Below, in pieces: positions 5,728 to 9,182 of a stretch of 9,182 bases of DNA. Position numbers and translations under genes: made by a program. The notes below the pieces were generated by a model that was not told the DNA's origin, made no database searches, and saw only the letters and a list, made by a program, of their open reading frames with translations. The stretch lies in NCBI GenBank assembly GCA_900556615.1, contig USPP01000042.1, positions 1 through 9,182 of the forward strand, read 5' to 3'. This DNA comes from an uncultured Eubacteriales bacterium. GTDB taxonomy: Bacteria > Bacillota > Clostridia > Oscillospirales > CAG-272. The first letter of the stretch is position 1, and every line of letters starts with the position of its first letter.

Positions 5728-5797
5728 AAAACAAATGTTCTTTGATCTGTTGACACAAACATTTGTTCGTGATATAATGAATACGAACAAATGTGCG
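5728..5797. promoter_or_regulatory. Three LexA (SOS) boxes at 28-bp spacing
   Basis: The Gram-positive LexA/DinR core GAAC-N4-GTTC is matched at 7 of 8 positions three times: AAACAAATGTTC in 5728-5741, CAAACATTTGTTCG at 5756-5769 and CGAACAAATGTGCG at 5784-5797. Starts are exactly 28 bp apart. The second box fills the spacer between -35 and -10, and the third lies over the transcription start region just before the ribosome site, so bound LexA would shut the dinB promoter. Confidence 0.8.
5750..5778 (+). promoter_or_regulatory. Promoter of dinB
   Basis: Perfect -35 TTGACA (5750-5755), 17-bp spacer and perfect -10 TATAAT (5773-5778). A full-consensus promoter this strong is consistent with a gene held off by tight repression and released by DNA damage. 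Confidence 0.9.
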
Positions 5798-5808
5798 GAG
5801 GATGACTT

Positions 5809-7035
5809 ATGGAAAGAACGATTCTTCATTGTGATATGAATAATTTTTTTGCAAGCGTGGAATGTGTAAAAAATCCGACACTTGCCGGAAAACCGATGGC
5901 GGTATGCGGAAATATAGAAAACCGTCATGGAATTATTCTTGCTAAGAATCCGCTTGCAAAAGCCTTCGGTATTACTACGGGAGAACCGGTTGTCCGGGCA
6001 CAAGCCAAGTGCCGCCATCTGATCATTGTTGAAGCGGATTACGACGAATATATAAGATATTCCGCGTCAGCGCGAAAAATATATGACGAATATACGGATT
6101 TAGTCGAACCACTCGGAATAGACGAATGTTGGCTCGATGTTACCGGAAGCCGGAGCCTTTTCGGAGATGGAGAGAAGATTGCCAATATTCTGCGCGAAAG
6201 GATCAAAGCCGAGCTTGGAGTAACCATTTCGGTAGGGGTGTCCTTCAATAAGATATTTGCCAAGCTTGGATCGGACATGAAAAAACCTGATGCCGTAACC
6301 TGTATATCTCAAATCGGTTTCCGTGAAAAGATATGGAAGCTTCCGGTATGCGAATTGTTCGGAGTAGGGGACGCAACCTGCTCCAAGCTGAAGAGCTGCG
6401 GTATATTCACAATCGGTCAGCTTGCAAACGCTTATCCTCCTATGATAAAAAGGAAGCTCGGAATAAACGGACTGAAGCTGATAGAAGCGGCAAACGGAAG
6501 AGATAATTCCCCTGTTGTAAGAGGGGACGCAGCAATGGAAGCTAAAAGTATCAGTCGAGGTACCACTGCGTATCGGGATTTGCAAACGCCCGAAGAGGTA
6601 TGGACGGTAACGCTTGCTCTTTGCGAGGAGATCGGGCACGCTCTTTTTTCCTGCCATAAGAAGGCTTTCTGTGTTGGAATATCTGTTCGAGATTGCAGAT
6701 TAAATCATTTTCAGTATCAGCATAAGCTGACCTGTCCTACCGATAGCTATTCGGTTATTGCAAAAGAGGCTTTTTCGCTTTTTGCAATCCGTCACCACTT
6801 TGATTTGCCGCTTCGTTCGGTAACGGTCGCGGCAACGGAGCTGTGCCCGGAAAATATTCCCATTCAAACCGATATGTTCTCCGATTCGTCTTTTACAGAA
6901 CGTTCCGAGCTTCTTGACAGAATAATGGATCGGATCAATAACCGTTTCGGAAAAAATAAGATCAGATATGGCGTTCTTTTCGGTAATGATTTGTCGGACG
7001 TAAAAGAAACAATTGGCTTTGCCAAAACGAATTAA
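5809..7035 (+). CDS. dinB: Y-family DNA polymerase, DinB/Pol IV type (SOS translesion polymerase)
   Basis: The 408-residue protein copies damaged DNA across lesions with low fidelity. Catalytic palm: D9 in DMNNFFASVE, and D105/E106 in GIDECWLDVT (the usual motif is SIDEAYLD); aromatic residues F13/F14 include the steric gate. Fingers region GIILAKNPLAKAFGITTGEP (41-60) is of the clostridial type rather than the E. coli STASYEAR type. Palm strand VSVGVS-type sequence SVGVSFNKIFAKLGSDMKKP (141-160), helix-hairpin-helix thumb ELFGVGDATCSKLKSCGI (182-199), little finger about 240-350. QTDMF (353-357) is a plausible sliding-clamp binding motif. ATG 5809 follows GGAGG (5797-5801). The gene stands alone; no YolD-like partner is seen. 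All key residues are present, so it should be active; it is regulated by LexA from the boxes upstream. Confidence 0.95.
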   Translation: MERTILHCDMNNFFASVECVKNPTLAGKPMAVCGNIENRHGIILAKNPLAKAFGITTGEPVVRAQAKCRHLIIVEADYDEYIRYSASARKIYDEYTDLVEPLGIDECWLDVTGSRSLFGDGEKIANILRERIKAELGVTISVGVSFNKIFAKLGSDMKKPDAVTCISQIGFREKIWKLPVCELFGVGDATCSKLKSCGIFTIGQLANAYPPMIKRKLGINGLKLIEAANGRDNSPVVRGDAAMEAKSISRGTTAYRDLQTPEEVWTVTLALCEEIGHALFSCHKKAFCVGISVRDCRLNHFQYQHKLTCPTDSYSVIAKEAFSLFAIRHHFDLPLRSVTVAATELCPENIPIQTDMFSDSSFTERSELLDRIMDRINNRFGKNKIRYGVLFGNDLSDVKETIGFAKTN

Positions 7036-7122
7036 CACACAAAAATCGTTTTTCCGAACAGTCGCCTAAGTATTTCGATTATATAGCTTTTAATATCCGA
7101 ATAATGTATAGATATATGATAT

Positions 7123-7143
7123 CATGTCCTTAAACCGGGCATG
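7123..7143. other. Hairpin downstream of dinB
   Basis: CATGTCC (7123-7129) pairs with GGGCATG (7137-7143), with one wobble and a seven-base loop. No T run follows on either strand, so it is not a standard terminator; no clear intrinsic terminator was found for dinB. Confidence 0.35.
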
Positions 7144-7145
7144 AG

Positions 7146-7277
7146 ATGAGAACTTTAAATGAAGCCCTAAGTGAAAAAACAGCGCGCTTCAGGATAGAAA
7201 GCCGTGTAATACAGGAAAATGCTGCAAGAAAGTCTTTAGACAGTATCGAAACGGAAAAACAAGAATGTCTGATATAG
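7146..7277 (+). CDS. Possible 43-aa charged peptide, unrecognised
   Basis: ATG 7146 to TAG 7275-7277 reads MRTLNEALSEKTARFRIESR and on to QECLI. It is rich in Glu, Arg, Lys and Ala and would be helical. No Shine-Dalgarno sequence is present; the upstream hairpin ends three bases before the start. It could be a real small protein or a leftover of a lost gene. A terminator lies 105 bases downstream. Confidence 0.2.
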   Translation: MRTLNEALSEKTARFRIESRVIQENAARKSLDSIETEKQECLI

Positions 7278-7348
7278 TATTTCTGCAATCAAAGACTGCG
7301 TTCAATTACGACAGACAACTGTAAATCCGAAATAATCAGGAGAAAAAC

Positions 7349-7369
7349 AATATACGAATACTGTATATT
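7349..7369. repeat. AT-rich inverted repeat before the terminator
   Basis: AATATAC (7349-7355) and GTATATT (7363-7369) are perfect 7-base arms with a seven-base loop. Thirteen bases before the terminator at 7382, it could form the first stem of a small structured RNA. Confidence 0.4.
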
Positions 7370-7381
7370 CAGACTGTCGAT

Positions 7382-7407
7382 AAAGTCCGTCCGAAAGGGC
7401 GGATTTT
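7382..7407 (+). terminator. Rho-independent terminator with GAAA loop
   Basis: AAAGTCCGTCC (7382-7392) pairs with GGGCGGATTTT (7397-7407) over 11 positions with two G-T wobbles, closed by a GAAA tetraloop and followed by a T-rich tract (TTTTGTTGTGTTTT). No intact gene ends nearby; dinB ends about 350 bases upstream. Confidence 0.7.
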
Positions 7408-7498
7408 GTTGTGTTTTGGGTCAAAAAGCGAGTAGGTGAGTGTTTTGTTGAGCTGCAGCCGAAAAGAAAGCAGTCTCAAATCCATAGGGCTTGTATAG

Positions 7499-7761
7499 AG
7501 GTACCTTAGAGCAGATTCCGCATTTTCAACCTTCAGAAAGAATCACCGTCGTCGGGTTGCAGACAGCGATATATTTGAAAGAATATTTTATGTGAAGGCG
7601 AAACCGGAAAAGCCGAATTTATTGACGCGAGCACTGTATTCACAGATGCTGCGAAAAATATAGGTTTTGCTTGCCTTCTCATGCAAGAATTTAAGGCAAA
7701 ATGGAAAGAAAAGGATGGTGTGATAACTTCTTTTCTAAATGATTTTTTACACAAATTCTAA
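7499..7761 (+). pseudogene. Fragment of an IS1182-like DDE transposase with an unknown tail
   Basis: From 7499 the frame reads ADSAFSTFRKNHRRRVADSD then IFERIFY, matching the IS1182-family block whose usual form is HFSTFGKNYxRRFxDTDIFE. After a frameshift near 7590 it goes on as GKAEFIDASTVFTDA, the family's strand with a catalytic Asp (here codon 7645-7647; the usual form is FIDxTHxKA). Both the N-terminal and the catalytic C-terminal parts of the roughly 450-residue transposase are gone. After TDA the open frame goes on as AKNIGFACLLMQEFKAKWKE and further to TAA 7759-7761; this tail does not look like transposase and is not recognised, so a deletion junction near 7650 is likely. No terminal repeats were found. 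Confidence 0.6.
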
Positions 7762-7783
7762 CTATCTTTAAAACTATCTTTAA
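7760..7783. repeat. Two tandem copies of a 12-bp unit
   Basis: AACTATCTTTAA occurs twice in perfect tandem, followed by AAC. It looks like a replication-slippage duplication. Confidence 0.7.
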
Positions 7784-7997
7784 AACGCCCAAAAATATTT
7801 ACGAAGATGCCGTTACAGCATAATGATAAAAAATACGCGGGACTCATTTTATGTGCTTCAGAAGCGTTTTGTTTATAAGAAATCAACGAGATATAAATAA
7901 TTACATACTTCTTTTTATCTATTGTGTGAATATTATTTTATTTAATATTATGCTAAAATAATTATGAAAATTTTAAATTGCCATAAGAATAATAATC

Positions 7998-9073
7998 ATG
8001 GTAAAACGCACTATTATATTTCGTATTGCCGTGGCGGCGTTAGCGGCGCTTCTGACACTTGCCTTAATTGCCTGTGATAATGGAACAAGCAACACCAATC
8101 CTCAGAATACATTAACGGATGAAGCGAATGAAGCTATTAAACAGAAGAACTTGGAACCACCGATATGGTTTCCACAACGGAAGCTGCAACAACAGAAGAG
8201 GAACAGACTACGGAGACGGTTTCCACTTAAGGAGCAACAACGGAGGAGAAAGCTCCCGCTCCCTCCGGTCTGCCAATCAAGGTGCTGTCTCAAAATGTGC
8301 GTTATATGGACGACTCAAACGGCAATGATATTCCCACAAGATACCGCAGACTGTTGAGACTGTTAGATGAATTTCAACCCGATTTGATTGGCACACAGGA
8401 AACTACGCTTAAATGGAATAACTATTTAAAGAGCATGGAAAACGGATACGGTATTTTTACGGGTGATTCCAGAGACGGCGCAGGACAAGAATCAGGCGAG
8501 TGGGGGACCATTCTCTATAATGAAGATCGCTTTGAATTGTTGGACGGCGGTACCTTTTGGTTGTCGGCTACCCCCGATACAGTAAGTCAAGTGGAAGGTG
8601 CAATCTGCCGTCGCATTTGCACTTGGGTGAAGCTGAGGGATGAAAGAACAGACAATATCATACTATTTGTTAATACACACTTGGACCATTCAAATGATGA
8701 AATTCGCGGCGAACAGGCTAAATGTCTTATGTCGCACCTGCAAACGAGCTTTGGCGACGAACTGAATGAATTGGTTGTTTATATGACGGGCGATTTTAAC
8801 TGTACCTCAAAATCGCTTCCTTATGCCTATATTACCCAATATTTATCAGACGCTCACATAGCTGCCGCTGTTGACGGTTCCACAGTATCGGTGACATATC
8901 ATGGCTATAATGACAATGGCAGCGGTAAAGAAATTGATTTCTGCTTTGCTAACAGCAAAAGTACCGCTCTGAGATATGAAATTATCGAAGACAAATATGC
9001 GGCTGAGGATTCCGACGCGCCGGGCTTTGTATCCGATCACTACCGTGTTTTGGCTACATTTCAGATAAAGTGA
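7998..9073 (+). pseudogene. Secreted lipoprotein of the endonuclease/exonuclease/phosphatase family, split in its linker
   Basis: ATG 7998 opens a lipoprotein signal: MVKR, a hydrophobic segment (residues 6-25) and lipobox LIAC with Cys26. This frame is lost near 8156; the next frame continues with a Thr/Glu-rich linker (TTDMVSTTEAATTEEEQTTE), is interrupted by TAA 8228-8230, then resumes GATTEEKAPAPSGLPIKVLS into a complete catalytic domain to TGA 9071-9073. EEP landmarks are all present (numbered from GTG 8282): Asn5 in SQNVRYMD, Glu40 in GTQET, NTHLDH 131-136, Asp171/Asn173 in GDFN, Asp219 in EIDF, Asp252/His253 in SDHYR. Such enzymes cleave phosphodiesters (nucleic acids, sphingomyelin, phosphoinositides) with a metal ion; the substrate is unknown. 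The intact gene would encode about 358 residues anchored outside the membrane. As it stands the enzyme part has no signal peptide and no ribosome site, and the N-terminal frame runs to 8357 as junk. No clear Shine-Dalgarno is seen before 7998. Confidence 0.82.
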
Positions 9074-9129
9074 TCTTTACGGCTGTAACGATTGCTGTTA
9101 TGATGATTAAGACAACACCGCACAATTCC

Positions 9130-9182
9130 GGCTAACGCCTTTATTGCGCATTTGCTTGCATCTTTTCCGTCATACTTCACAA
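9130..9182 (+). repeat. Dispersed repeat, copy C (left half, cut by window end)
   Basis: GGCTAACGCCTTTATTGCGC and the following bases to the window end align with 581-632 of copy A with about ten differences. The right half presumably continues beyond 9182. It begins 57 bases after the stop of the split lipoprotein gene. Confidence 0.65.

Larger units (their letters stand above)
7036..7997. other. About 960 bases without an intact gene
   Basis: No complete convincing CDS lies here on either strand. It holds a hairpin (7123-7143), a 43-codon frame of doubtful status (7146-7277), an AT-rich hairpin (7349-7369), a terminator (7382-7407), an IS1182-like transposase fragment (7499-7650) with an unrecognised stop-free tail to 7761, a 12-bp tandem duplication (7760-7783), and from about 7784 a very AT-rich leader to the lipoprotein gene with no clear promoter. 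Between 7408 and 7498 only a 30-codon stop-free stretch was seen. The 73-codon minus frame at 7533-7754 mirrors the transposase fragment and is taken as a shadow. Confidence 0.7.

Noticed and set aside
6100..6657. 185-codon minus frame (and other minus frames over dinB)
   Set aside because: Antisense to the catalytic core of a clearly intact Y-family polymerase; no ribosome site or family resemblance.
8119..8328. 69-codon frame in the lipoprotein linker region
   Set aside because: Out-of-frame reading of the repetitive Thr/Glu linker; the low-complexity DNA keeps all frames open.
1..9182. CRISPR array, tRNA or rRNA genes, or a multigene defence system
   Set aside because: No regularly spaced direct repeats, tRNA cloverleaf or rRNA-like sequence was seen, and no gene cluster resembles a known or plausible defence operon.

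Overview
The window looks like chromosomal DNA of a low-to-moderate-GC Clostridia member, most like the Oscillospiraceae/Lachnospiraceae gut group. The basis is gene content (TnpV, clostridial DinB, HxlR/flavoprotein pair, bactofilin-type protein), strong AGGAGG-type ribosome sites, near-perfect TTGACA/TATAAT promoters and AT-rich intergenic regions. Species cannot be named from the sequence. It is a patchwork of a few intact housekeeping or accessory genes separated by decayed genes and small repeated elements.

Layout. 1-507: the 3' end of a bactofilin-like gene and a short downstream reading frame that looks broken. 568-946: copy A of a dispersed repeat, then a ~139-bp palindromic MITE-like element with short terminal inverted repeats. 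908-1273 (minus): a 65-aa protein of unknown function, with an in-frame stop-free remnant beyond its stop. 1372-3459 (minus): an intact 695-aa ABC exporter with its own consensus promoter. 3786-4166 (plus): a decayed tnpV gene with a TGA in place of a probable Trp codon and two compensating frameshifts. 4208-5285: a divergent pair, an HxlR-family repressor (minus) and a PNPOx-like flavin-binding protein (plus), sharing an operator-rich intergenic region, with a clear terminator after the plus gene. 5304-5590: a second, unrelated-looking PNPOx-family gene broken by three frameshifts and ended at repeat copy B. 5728-7035: an intact Y-family DNA polymerase (dinB type) under a consensus promoter covered by three LexA-like boxes spaced exactly 28 bp apart. 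7036-7997: about 960 bases without an intact gene, holding hairpins, a terminator and a fragment of an IS1182-like transposase. 7998-9073: a secreted lipoprotein of the endonuclease/exonuclease/phosphatase superfamily, split by a frameshift and a stop in its Thr/Glu-rich linker. 9130-9182: repeat copy C, cut by the window end.

How it works together. Two regulatory circuits can be read directly: LexA control of dinB (SOS-induced translesion synthesis) and probable HxlR control of itself and the adjacent flavoprotein. No conserved multigene system is visible. The most unusual thing is structural: the three copies of the dispersed repeat each lie just 3' of a broken or suspicious gene, and the two copies with a visible right half can form the same hairpin despite sequence changes. 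The many frameshifts mean either true pseudogene accumulation around mobile DNA or local assembly error; the intact genes between them favour true decay.
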